Below are positions 8,112 through 17,344 of a stretch of 64,000 nucleotides of DNA, piece after piece. Each line of letters begins with the position of its first letter. Position 1 is the first letter of the stretch. A program made the position numbers and the translations under genes. Below the pieces are notes generated by a model. It ran no database searches. It was given only the letters and a program-made list of their open reading frames with translations, and was not told where the DNA came from. This stretch comes from DATATJ01 sp963789075 (lineage in GTDB: Bacteria > Acidobacteriota > Vicinamibacteria > Vicinamibacterales > CAVVIG01): positions 1 through 64,000 of the forward strand of contig CAWBJQ010000001.1 in assembly GCA_963789075.1 (NCBI GenBank). The letters run 5' to 3'.

Positions 8112-10958
8112 ATGAGTCGCTGGCTATCTGCAGTTGTCGCACTGTTGGCTGTTCTCCTGATGGCCACGCCGTCGGGCGCGCAGCAAACGAGCAATCTCAC
8201 CGGCGTCGTCACGGACGCGCAGGGCGCCGTGCTGCCAGGCGTCACCGTCACCGCCACGTCGCCGGCGCTGATCGGCACGCAGACCGTCGTCACCGAGCCG
8301 AACGGGACATACCGCTTCGCGACCGTGCCGTCCGGTGCGTACACGCTGACGTTCGAGTTGAGCGGCTTTCAGACGGTGAAGCGCACCAACATCGTGCTGG
8401 GCCTCGGGCAGACGCTGACCGTCGACACGCAGCTGCAGGTGCAGAGCCTGCAGGAGAGCGTCACCGTGACCGCCGCGTCGCCCGTGGTCGACACCCAGAC
8501 CACCGCATGGGATCGACGCTCACGACGGAGAAGTTGATCGGCGTGCCGTCGGCCACGCGACCTGTGGAGCGCGATCGCGCGGGCGCCCGGCGTCCGCATG
8601 CAGGGCTACGACGTCGGCGGCAGCCACAAGAGCGAGCAGAGCGGCTATGAGGCGTTCGGCGTGCGCGGGCAGGCGCGCGTCGTCACCGAAGGCGTCGACA
8701 CGACGGAAGGGTCGGGCGGCGCCGGCTTCTACCAGGACTACTACGCGCAGAACGAAATCGCGGTCAGCGCCGCCGGTCAGGACGTGACGATGAACACGCC
8801 GGGCGCGGCGGTCATCTCCACGATCAAGAGCGGCGGCAACGATTTCAGGAGCCTGGTGACGGCGTCATTCGAGCCCAAGAGCTGGATCGCGAACAACGTT
8901 GACGACGCGACGAAGGCGCGCGGGTTCACCGGGGTGCCGAACAACAAGTTCTGGGAGTTCCACCCGGATCTCGGCGGCCCGATCGTGAAAGACAAGCTGT
9001 GGTTCTTCGCCGCCTACAACCACTTCACCATCGACGAGGACATCAGCGGCGTACCGCACGACCGCGCGACGTATCAGGGGTACTACAACAACTACACGAC
9101 GAAGGAAACGTACAAGGCGAGCGAGAAGGACACGATCATCGGCTACTACCAACTCGGCCGGCTGCGGACGCCGAATCGCAATCTGTCGGCGCTGACCAGC
9201 CCCGATTCGACGGTGACGCAGGCGAGCTCGACGCACATGTACAACGGCAAGTGGCAGCGCATCTGGAGCAACCGCCTCTTCAGCGAATTGAACGTCGGCG
9301 ACTTCGGATATCACTTCCCTGAGGCGCCGCTCGTCGATTTCCAGACGAATCCGCCGCGGATCGATCAAACGACCGGTGTGCAGACGGGCGCGGCGTGGGC
9401 GGCGGCGGGCGCGAACGGTCCGTTCATCATCGAGCGCAACAAGCCGCAGGTCTTCGCCACCGTCACTTACTTCCTGCCCTCGAGCGTCGGGAGCCACGAC
9501 ATCAAGGCCGGTCTCGAGTGGTTCGACGATGCGCAGCTGAGTGAGAGCACGGGGCAGTCGGGCGTCGTGTACTACCAGGACTTGAGCGGGCATCCCGATC
9601 AAGTGCAGCTGTTCAACATGGGCACCTTCTCGACGCTCGGCAGCGCCTGGACAGGGGCCGACAACCGCAATCGCCGCGAAGCGCTGTTCCTGCAGGATCG
9701 GTGGTCGGCGAACACGCGCATCACGATCACGGCCGGCGTGCGGTACGATCGGCAGCGGCCGTACTACGAGGCGTCGACGTCGGCTCCAGTCCTGAGCGAC
9801 ATCTTCCCGGCGGTGACCACCCCGGGCGCCACGCTGCTCGTGCGCAATAACGTCGCGCCGCGCGCCGGCGTCAGTTGGGATCTGGCGGGCGACGGCAAGG
9901 CGGCGGTCAAAGTGTTCTACGGCCGCTACTACAACAACATGGCGCAGGATCTCGCCAATCTGAATCCGGGCGGCGTCAACTCACGCACGTACAAGTTCAT
10001 CGATCTGAACGGCAACGGCCTCTACGACGGCCCGTCTGAGCTGGGCAATCTGGTGTCCACGACGGGCGGCACGACGACGAAGCTCGATCCGAACCTGAAG
10101 GTGCCGTACACCGACGAGGCCGACGCGTCGTATCAGCGCCAGTTCTGGGGCGAGTCGTCGGTCCGCGTGGCGTACGTGCGCAAGATGGTTCGCGACGCGT
10201 ACGCGACGTTCAACATCGCGCGCGAAGGGCAGTTCACCGTGCCGTTCACGGCGACGGTGCCATTGTCGAGCGTCGACGGCGGCTCGCAGGGTTCGCAGAC
10301 GTTCAACCTGGAAGACATCCCCTCGTCACTGCGCGGCGTAGTCCAGAACGAGTTCACCAACATTCCCGATTCGGTGGGCGGCGGCTCGTTCAATTACGAC
10401 ACGTTCGAGCTGGCGTTCAACAAGCGTTTCAGCGGCAGCCAGTTCATCGATGCGAGCTTCGACTATCTGCGCCGCGACGAACTGCGTCAGAACTCGGCGA
10501 GCACCAATCCGTTCTCCACCGATCCGCTGGGCATCAACTACTTCCAGAACGTGAATCCGGCGGTGCCGAACCGGCAGACGAGCTCGAACTGGCAGCTCCA
10601 CCTGTCGGGCCGGTACGAGCTGCCACTGGGGATCGGCTTCGGCGGCAACGTGCAGGTGCAGAGCGGATGGCCGTACGCGCGGCTGATCTCGGTGCAGCTG
10701 CCGAACGCCGGCACGCAGACGTTCTTCGCCGAGAACATCGGCAACAACCGCTCGGACACGGTGCCGCTCGTTGGCCTGCGCGCCGACAAGGCGGTCCATT
10801 TCGACACGCACAAGATCCTGTTCATGTTCGACGTCTTCAACGCGCTGAATTCCAACGCGGTGACGAACTTCGCGCTGACAAACGGCTCGTCGTACAACAA
10901 GATCCTCGCGACGCTGCAGCCGCGCACGATCCAGATCGGTGCGCGTCTGGACTTCTGA
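8112..10958 (+). CDS. TonB-dependent receptor with N-terminal carboxypeptidase-regulatory-like domain, read across two frameshifts
   Basis: ATG at 8112 follows CTGGAGG. After a signal peptide (ending SGAQQ) comes a regulatory-like beta domain (LTGVVTDAQGAVLPGVTVTATSPAL...FELSGFQTVKRTN), then a plug and a large barrel of alternating aromatic/polar strands that ends with Phe (IQIGARLDF), as outer-membrane barrels do. Frame changes near 8507 and 8563 separate the plug start (GSTLTTEKLIGVPSATDLW) from either side. This architecture is abundant in acidobacteria and is expected to import a large nutrient using TonB energy. No matching SusD-like partner is adjacent, so the ligand is unknown. Confidence 0.85.
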
Positions 10959-10965
10959 ACCTCTC

Positions 10966-11045
10966 CACCACGGAGGACGCCGAGGACACGGAGGGCGCGA
11001 ACGCCGGAATGGCCTTCGTCCTCTGTGTTCGCCGCGACCTTCGGG
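10966..11045. repeat. CACGGAG-type palindromic intergenic repeat
   Basis: CCACCACGGAGGACGCCGAGGACACGGAGG is mirrored by CCTTCGTCCTCTGTGTTCGCCG. It is the same type as the repeat at 46180-46262 and lies directly after the TonB receptor's stop codon. Confidence 0.45.
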
Positions 11046-11084
11046 GTGAAGATTGTCGAATTCTGCTATTGATGAGGACAGATC

Positions 11085-12290
11085 ATGAATCGTCTGCTGC
11101 GGTTCGCCGCGGTCGGTGTCTTCCTGGCGACGGCGGCCGTCGCCTCGTCGTGGCTCGGCGCACAGGGGCGCGGCGGAGCCAACAATCCGTTTCCCGGCGG
11201 CACGAATCCTGACGGATCGCTGCGGCCGACGCAGCCCGTCTCGCGCCTGTTTTCGCAGGACGCCTACACCGAGTATTCGATCCTCGAACCGGGCAGCGAG
11301 GCATTCAGCATCAGGTTTCTACCAGAAGAGACGCGGGTGGGAGCGACCGAGCTGGTGAACGCGACGCGCGGCGGCAGCGAAGGATCGGGCGTCGAAGTGT
11401 TCGATCCGCGGACCGGCAAGCCGTTGAAGTTCACATACGCGCAGGAGGGAAGCGATCCGGAGAATCATGCGATTCACGCGACGCTGCCGATTCCAGTGCC
11501 CGAAGGCGGCATCGGGCGCGTGTTGATCTACAAGACCTACAAGGATCCGCGCACCTACATGATGCACGGCGACGACATCGTCTGGGTCCGGAGTCTGAGC
11601 GGCTATCGGCTCGGCGTGCTGCTGCCCAAAGGATTCGCGTTCATCTCGTCGAACGTCGCGGCGCAGTTGTCGACGGCCGCCGACGGCCGCTTGAAGCTGG
11701 CCTTCGCGAACCCGAGCGGACAAAGCAATCCGGTGACGATTCACGCGCGTAAGACGACAGCGACGTTCCCGCCAACCGTATACACCGACATGTTCTTCGA
11801 CGACGTCAAGACGCTCTACGACCTCGAGGCGCCAGAGAGTGGACGCGTCCGCGTGGAGCAGGTCTACAGCGATTATCGCAAGGGATCCACGGCGCGGCTC
11901 GACAGCCTGGCGTATCTCGCGCTGCAGGATCTGAACGTGGTGGATCTGGACACGGCCAAGCCGTTCACGCCGGCGAAAACTGGCGCGGCCACGACGGTGA
12001 AGCTCGACGTGCCGATCGTTGACGACAAGCAGAGCGCGCACATCAAGATCACCGGCACGTTGAAAGACGCCGGTTATCGACTGGAACAGCAGGAACTGGT
12101 CTTCGAGCGGACGCTCCACGGCCTGCGCAACACGGTTCTGCTGCCGGCCGGGTGGGACGTGTCGGCGGTCTCGCAGTCGGGCACCATCGGCACCTATCAG
12201 GGGCGCACGTTCGTCGCGCTGATCAATCTCAACGCGGAGAACAGCTATCGCGTCGTCATTCACGCCAGAAAGTCGCGCAGCCAGCCGTGA
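11085..12290 (+). CDS. Secreted protein of unknown function
   Basis: A 401-residue protein with a signal peptide (hydrophobic AAVGVFLATAAVASSWLGAQG) followed by a Gly/Pro/Asn-rich linker. The rest appears beta-rich (SRLFSQDAYTEYSILEPGSEAFSIRFLPEETRVGATELVNATRGG...) and has no motif that I recognise. Its N-terminal part describes a bounded soluble domain rather than a barrel; there are no membrane segments after the signal. It follows the TonB receptor by 126 bp but across a palindromic repeat, so shared transcription is uncertain. The gene is intact. Confidence 0.6.
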   Translation: MNRLLRFAAVGVFLATAAVASSWLGAQGRGGANNPFPGGTNPDGSLRPTQPVSRLFSQDAYTEYSILEPGSEAFSIRFLPEETRVGATELVNATRGGSEGSGVEVFDPRTGKPLKFTYAQEGSDPENHAIHATLPIPVPEGGIGRVLIYKTYKDPRTYMMHGDDIVWVRSLSGYRLGVLLPKGFAFISSNVAAQLSTAADGRLKLAFANPSGQSNPVTIHARKTTATFPPTVYTDMFFDDVKTLYDLEAPESGRVRVEQVYSDYRKGSTARLDSLAYLALQDLNVVDLDTAKPFTPAKTGAATTVKLDVPIVDDKQSAHIKITGTLKDAGYRLEQQELVFERTLHGLRNTVLLPAGWDVSAVSQSGTIGTYQGRTFVALINLNAENSYRVVIHARKSRSQP

Positions 12291-12294
12291 TGTA

Positions 12295-12387
12295 ACCACG
12301 ACGACACGAAGATACGACGACAAAGGATCGCTCGATGCAGAGTCCAAAACGAACAGCGTGCTTCGTGCCGTCGTGATCTTCGCGGTT
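12295..12387. repeat. CACGAAG-type palindrome between convergent genes
   Basis: ACCACGACGACACGAAGATACGACG on the left is mirrored by CTTCGTGCCGTCGTGATCTTCG on the right. It separates two convergent stop codons and belongs to the family seen at 6190 and 21938. Confidence 0.5.
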
Positions 12388-12396
12388 TGACGCCCG

Positions 12397-14400
12397 TTAC
12401 GGAACGGCGCGTGTGACCCGCGGCGGCTCGATCGCCAGCGCCAGCGCCGTCGTGGCCCAGCCGGTCGCCATCATCGAGATCCACTGGTCGTGCCCGTAGG
12501 GGAATCCGCTCTCGAAGAACGGCTGGAACTTCGGCGAGCGGCTGCGCACGTACCACGAGCCGTCGGCGCGCTGTGTCGACAGCAGGTAACTTGTGCCTTT
12601 CTGACGGACAGCATCGCCTCCGAGAATGCCGCCGGCCGTAGCCAGCGCAAACAACGTTTGCCCGGTCGCGTACGCATCGCTGGTCAGCTCCGATCGCTGT
12701 GCCCAGCCGCCATCGGCGCGCTGATCCGCAAGAATCTCTTTCACATACGGCCGCAGTTGGCGGTCGCTCAAGCCGGCCCATTTCAGTCCGAGGAGCTTGA
12801 GATTGCGATCCTCGGCGGTCACCGGCCGGGCCGCCGTGAGCCAGATTTTCGCCATTTCGAGGCGGGCGTGCATTTCGGTTGCACGCCCAGGCGGCGCGTA
12901 GACGTTCAACGCGCGGATCGCGAACGCGGTGCGGAAGATGTCGCCGTCCTGAATGGGCGGCCGTGCGAGACCGCCGAGATGCCACCGGCCGTCGGTGTAC
13001 TGCTGCGCGGCGACGTTGGCGATCATCGCGTCAGTCATCGGATCTGGTGCGTACGATCGGCTGGCCAGGCCCATGAGCGTGTAGAGCGGTATGTCGGGCG
13101 TGCCCGCCGTATCGAGCCGTTCGAGCAGCATGGACGTGGCGGAGGCGAAGCGGCCCCTGGAGTCTTCCAGACGCGTCTCGGCCTCCGTCTCGTCGACGTG
13201 CAAGCCCTTCTCGCGCGCGGCGGCTGCGGCGACGTCGGTGATGTTCTGCGCGTGGCAGGCCGCGCATCCGGCGGTGGCGAAGTAGCGGCCGCTCGTGCGC
13301 TCCATCAGCGCAAAACCGCGTTCTGCCGCGCGGGTGATCGCGACCGGCGCCGGCTCGGGAATCTCCACTGCGGGAATGGGCGAACTGAGGGCGCCCGCGC
13401 GCGCCAGCACGGCGGCTATTGGTGTCGCGCCGAACTTGCGCGCCCAGTCGAGCGCGGTTTCGCCGGCGAGGCTCTTGATGTTCACCTCCGCACCCGCGGC
13501 GAGGAGCGTGCGAATCGTTTCCAGGTTCGGATGATCCGTGGCCACCGCCAGCATCAGCGGCGTCATGCCGCGGACGTCCTTCGCGTTCACGTCGCCGCCG
13601 GCCTTGACCAGCGCCGTGACGAGCGGCGGCGGCGCGCTCGATACCGCCAGCAGCAGCGCCGTGTAGTTTCCCTGTCCAAGCGCGCCGTGCTTGACGCGGT
13701 TCGACGCGTGCGTCGTGACGTCGCCGAGCGTGGTGACAGCGTTCGCGTTCGCGCCCTTGGCGAGAAGCAGTCGCACGGCATCGAGACTGCCGCGCTGCGC
13801 CGCGTTGATGAGCGGTGTGAAGCCCGCGATGTCGCCGGCGTTGACATCCAGTCCGGCGTCGATCAGGATCCGCGTGGTTTCCGCGTCGTGTCCCATCGTC
13901 GCGGCGTGCAGCACCGTCATTTTCGTGCTTTCCACAACGTGGACGTCCGCGCCGGCGGCGATCAGCGCGCGAACGATTCGCGCTGATCCGTCCGACGCCG
14001 CAGCCACCCAGAGCGCCGTGCGACCGTGCTCGCTCGCGATGTTGACGTCCGCTCCGTGCTTGAGCAGCAGCTGGGTCTTCGCGAGATCAGTCGCGGACCA
14101 CATCAAGGCGGTCGATCCGAATTCGTTGCGCGCGTTGACGTTCGCACCGCGGTCGATGAGCCGCGTCATCGCCTCGATCGAGCCGACCGCCGCCGCGTTC
14201 ATGAGCGGTGTGACGCCATGTTCGTCTGCGGTGTCCACGTTCACATCGCGAGCGAGAAGTGCATTCAGCGCCGGGAGATCGTTGGCGCGCAGAGCGGCAT
14301 AGAAGGCGACGGCAGAATTATCGGCGCCGCTCAGGACGACAGGAACGGCGAACGCACACACCAACGCGGCGACAGTCCTGATGTAATGGTCCGTTCTCAT
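12397..14400 (-). CDS. Exported ankyrin-repeat protein fused to a CxxCH segment and a squalene-cyclase-like toroid
   Basis: The 667-residue protein has a signal peptide (to about residue 25). About nine ankyrin repeats follow at residues 30-330, with the usual GxTPLMxAA and LLxxGAxVN signatures. A heme-type CAACH motif sits at residues 379-383. The C-terminal half is helical with prenyltransferase/squalene-oxidase repeats (QRADGGWAQRS, TQRADGSWYVRSR) and a final YGHDQWISMMATGWATTAL. The export signal, one possible covalent heme and an alpha/alpha toroid together suggest a periplasmic binding or enzyme scaffold; the reaction is unknown. True squalene cyclases are cytoplasmic-face membrane enzymes with a DxDD motif, which I do not see here. 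The frame is intact. Confidence 0.7.
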   Translation of the reverse strand: MRTDHYIRTVAALVCAFAVPVVLSGADNSAVAFYAALRANDLPALNALLARDVNVDTADEHGVTPLMNAAAVGSIEAMTRLIDRGANVNARNEFGSTALMWSATDLAKTQLLLKHGADVNIASEHGRTALWVAAASDGSARIVRALIAAGADVHVVESTKMTVLHAATMGHDAETTRILIDAGLDVNAGDIAGFTPLINAAQRGSLDAVRLLLAKGANANAVTTLGDVTTHASNRVKHGALGQGNYTALLLAVSSAPPPLVTALVKAGGDVNAKDVRGMTPLMLAVATDHPNLETIRTLLAAGAEVNIKSLAGETALDWARKFGATPIAAVLARAGALSSPIPAVEIPEPAPVAITRAAERGFALMERTSGRYFATAGCAACHAQNITDVAAAAAREKGLHVDETEAETRLEDSRGRFASATSMLLERLDTAGTPDIPLYTLMGLASRSYAPDPMTDAMIANVAAQQYTDGRWHLGGLARPPIQDGDIFRTAFAIRALNVYAPPGRATEMHARLEMAKIWLTAARPVTAEDRNLKLLGLKWAGLSDRQLRPYVKEILADQRADGGWAQRSELTSDAYATGQTLFALATAGGILGGDAVRQKGTSYLLSTQRADGSWYVRSRSPKFQPFFESGFPYGHDQWISMMATGWATTALALAIEPPRVTRAVP

Positions 14401-14545
14401 TGGCTTCTCCAGAACTGTGACGGTTGAACTTCACGACCGAGGCGGAAGGGAGCGAGGAAGGTTACGGCGCAGTATAGCTGTGCTGTGCGGCAAAAGATCG
14501 GCAATTCGCCGCCGTGCGAAAACACAGCGCGTAACGCGCCGGGGA

Positions 14546-14600
14546 CGCTCGGCTGACCTGTCCGCCGGAGCCTTGGCGGAGGGGGAAGCCTTCGCGCTAC
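14546..14600 (-). repeat. Dispersed 55-bp palindromic repeat, copy 2
   Basis: The copy begins CGCTCGGCTGACCTGTCCGC and ends CTTCGCGCTAC, the reverse complement of the copies at 17198 and 46282. An internal stem TCCGCC/GGCGGA encloses GGAGCCTT. It lies just downstream of the ADOP permease that ends at 14613. Confidence 0.7.
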
Positions 14601-14612
14601 GGTACCGACGAG

Positions 14613-17126
14613 TTACTCCGCGCGGAGGGCGATCATCGGATCGACAGCCGTCGCGCGGCGCGCTGGCACCAGCATGGCGACCACCGACACCATCGTCACC
14701 AGCGTCACGACGACGATGAACGTGAACGGGTCGCGGGCGGTGACGCCGAATAGCGTGTTCCCGATCGCGTCTCCGGCGGCCGTGGCGATTGCGAACGCCA
14801 GGCCGAGGCCGGCCGTCAGTCCGATCCCGAGCTGCACCGAACCCTGTTTCAGCACCATCCGCAGAATTCTTCGCGCGTCAGCGCCGAGCGCCATCCGCAG
14901 GCCGAATTCCTGCGTCCGCTGATTCACCGAAAACGACATCACGCCGTAGATGCCGACGGCGGCCAGCAGCACGGCGACCGCCCCGAAGATCGAGAACATT
15001 CCGGCGATGATGCGATTCTGCGCGATGAAGCCGTCCAGGTGTTTGCGCGGGGTGTCGACGAAGTAGAGCGGCAGGTTCGGGTCGACCTTGTGGACCTCGC
15101 GCCGAAGCGCGTTGATGAGCCCACCGGCCGGCTGACCGCCGCGCGGCTTCACGATGACGGTAGCGAACTGACTGATAAACGGCGCCGGCAGCGCCGGACC
15201 GGACGCGGGGGAGTAGAACGGCACGTAGAATCCGGAATCGTCCACGTTCGGATTGTTGAACGGCCCGAGCATGCGGATCGTGGTCGCGACGCCGACAATG
15301 GTGCGCCACGGTCCGGCCTGCAGGCCGTTGGCGTCCACACTGCGGAATCGGCGCCCGAGGGCGCTTTCGCTTTTGAAGTGCTTCGCCGCGAATGCGGCGT
15401 TGACGATCGCAACCGGAAGGCGCGAGTCCAGGTCGTCGGTCGTGAACGTGCGCCCCTCGAGGAGCCGCTGGCCGGTGACGTCGAAGAATCCGCCGGTGAC
15501 CTGCTCGAAGTTGGCGTTCGGGCGGTCGCGCTTTTCCCGGTACACCCGGCCCTCGAGCTCGATCGCGCTGTTGCCGGAAAACACCATGCGGAAGCGATTG
15601 GTCAGTGCCACGGCCTCGAATTCGGCGTCGTTCCCGAGCGCGCGGACCACGCGATCGTAAAACAGCTTGCGGCTGTCCTGCGATGGATAGTCGCCGTCCA
15701 TCAAGCCCATACGCGCAGACAGGATGCCGCCCGTGTCGTACCCGTAGTCGATCGTCTGCTGCTTGAGAATCGATCGGAGCTGGAGGAGCGATCCGATCAG
15801 CAGGACGCACGTCACGATAATCTGGAACACGACGAGGCCGCGCGTCACCAGGTTGATCCCGCGGCTGGTCGTGCCGCGGCCGCCTTCCTTCAGCACGCCG
15901 ACGACGTTGGCCCTCGACGACATCCACGCCGGGAGCAGTCCCGAGGCGACGGCAGCGACGAGCATGGCGCCGACCGTGAACGACAGCACCGGCACGTCGA
16001 TGTCGAACGTGATCCACGTCGGCGGGGCGTTGTCGAGATTCCGGACGGCCGCCGACAGCCAGCCGACCGACAGATACGCGAGGCCGATGCCCGCCGTTGT
16101 GCCGATACTGGCGACGAGCAGGCTCTCCGTGAGCATCTGCCGAATCAGCCGGATGCGGGTGGCGCCGAGCGACGATCGAATCGCCAGCTCCTTCGCGCGG
16201 AGCGTCGCGCGCGCGAACTGCATGTTCATCACGTTGACGCACGCGATGAGCAGCACGCCGACGCAGAATCCCAGCATCGTCAGGAGCGTGCCGCGGAGCG
16301 GTCGTGGTGTGAACGTCTCGAGCAGCGGCTGCACCTGCGCCACGTTGAACTGTTTGTTGGTGTCGGGGTAGGCCGCCGCGAAGCGCTTGGCGAACGCTGC
16401 GAATTCGAGATTGGCCTGGTCGAGAGAGATGCCCGGTTTGATCGCGCCAACGACGGCCGGGTTGACGTTGCGCGGGTCGTTCCGAGCCCGCACGGGAAAT
16501 TCACTGTAGAGCGGGATCCAGAGCTCCTCGTTTGTAGGGAAGGCGAATCCCTTCGGCATCACGCCGATGATCTCTGCCGGCGTGCCGTTGATGCGGATGG
16601 TCTGGCCGATGATGCCAGACGAGCCGCCGAAATCGCGCTGCCAGACGCCGTAGCCGATGATCGCCACTTTGCCGGCGCCGGGGACGTTGTCGGCCGCCGT
16701 GAAATCGCGCCCCATCATCGGCGTCACGCCGAGGATGCGCAGAAAATTCTCGGTGGTATACGCGCCGGTGTATCGCCGCGGCGTGCCATTCACGGTCGCG
16801 TTGACCGTCGAGCCGTTGAGGTACGCGGCCAGCATCTCGAAGGATTTCTGCTCGGGCAGGAATTCCTCGTAGTCCATCGACGACACCGATCCGTTGAACC
16901 CGAAGAAACTGGCGCTGCTCGGATCGATGAAGTTGACGCTCATCATCCGGCTGGCATTCGGAAATCCGAACCCGCGCAGCATCACGCCGTTGACGACGCT
17001 GAACATCGTCGTGACGCCGCAGATGCCCAGGGCCAGCACCGTGACCGCCAGGGCGCAGAAGGATTTCTCCTTGACCAGCACGCGCAAGCCGAGGCGGAGG
17101 TCGCGGCGGAAGGTTTCGGCAATCAT
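14613..17126 (-). CDS. ADOP/MacB-type ABC transporter permease
   Basis: The 837-residue protein is intact. It has two FtsX-like modules, each with an N-terminal membrane helix, a periplasmic MacB_PCD-like domain and a terminal membrane bundle. Markers are VTVLALGICGVTTMFSVVNGV at the start, LIACVNVMNMQFARATLRAKELAIRSSLGATRIRLIRQMLTES in the middle, and GIYGVMSFSVNQRTQEFGLRMALGADARRILRMVLKQG near the end. It ends in ARRATAVDPMIALRAE, the usual terminus. ADOP permeases form MacB-like mechanotransmission exporters; the ATPase is normally a separate gene and none is adjacent here. Substrate unknown. Confidence 0.88.
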   Translation of the reverse strand: MIAETFRRDLRLGLRVLVKEKSFCALAVTVLALGICGVTTMFSVVNGVMLRGFGFPNASRMMSVNFIDPSSASFFGFNGSVSSMDYEEFLPEQKSFEMLAAYLNGSTVNATVNGTPRRYTGAYTTENFLRILGVTPMMGRDFTAADNVPGAGKVAIIGYGVWQRDFGGSSGIIGQTIRINGTPAEIIGVMPKGFAFPTNEELWIPLYSEFPVRARNDPRNVNPAVVGAIKPGISLDQANLEFAAFAKRFAAAYPDTNKQFNVAQVQPLLETFTPRPLRGTLLTMLGFCVGVLLIACVNVMNMQFARATLRAKELAIRSSLGATRIRLIRQMLTESLLVASIGTTAGIGLAYLSVGWLSAAVRNLDNAPPTWITFDIDVPVLSFTVGAMLVAAVASGLLPAWMSSRANVVGVLKEGGRGTTSRGINLVTRGLVVFQIIVTCVLLIGSLLQLRSILKQQTIDYGYDTGGILSARMGLMDGDYPSQDSRKLFYDRVVRALGNDAEFEAVALTNRFRMVFSGNSAIELEGRVYREKRDRPNANFEQVTGGFFDVTGQRLLEGRTFTTDDLDSRLPVAIVNAAFAAKHFKSESALGRRFRSVDANGLQAGPWRTIVGVATTIRMLGPFNNPNVDDSGFYVPFYSPASGPALPAPFISQFATVIVKPRGGQPAGGLINALRREVHKVDPNLPLYFVDTPRKHLDGFIAQNRIIAGMFSIFGAVAVLLAAVGIYGVMSFSVNQRTQEFGLRMALGADARRILRMVLKQGSVQLGIGLTAGLGLAFAIATAAGDAIGNTLFGVTARDPFTFIVVVTLVTMVSVVAMLVPARRATAVDPMIALRAE

Positions 17127-17197
17127 GCGCCCTGATTAGACGGCGGGCCGGTGCGTTCTGTTCGACGGCGCAGCGGCCGTTCTCGCCTGGAATCGGT

Positions 17198-17252
17198 GTA
17201 GCGCGAAGGCTTCCACCTCCGCCAAGGCTCCGGCGGACAAGTCAGCCGAGCG
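17198..17252 (+). repeat. Dispersed 55-bp palindromic repeat, copy 3
   Basis: It begins GTAGCGCGAAGGCTTCCACC and ends AAGTCAGCCGAGCG, with the internal stem TCCGCC/GGCGGA around AAGGCTCC. It is almost identical to the copy at 46282-46336 and inverted relative to 14546-14600. The two copies at 14546 and 17198 flank the ADOP permease gene as an inverted pair. Confidence 0.7.
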
Positions 17253-17344
17253 CCGCCTTAAGTCGAAACGCGATAGCCCGACCATCGCCTGAGACCACGA
17301 CGCCGGCCTCAGCGGGGCCGCTGCCCTCCTGCCTGCGCATCTCG

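Noticed and set aside
12490..13986. 498-codon plus-strand frame across the ankyrin fusion gene
   Set aside because: Composition is Arg/His/Gly-rich without any motif, and the minus strand holds a clean multi-domain protein.
15039..17135. 698-codon open frame antisense to the ADOP permease
   Set aside because: It is a GC-rich shadow frame, rich in Arg, Asp and His, with no domain; the opposite strand encodes an intact, recognisable permease.
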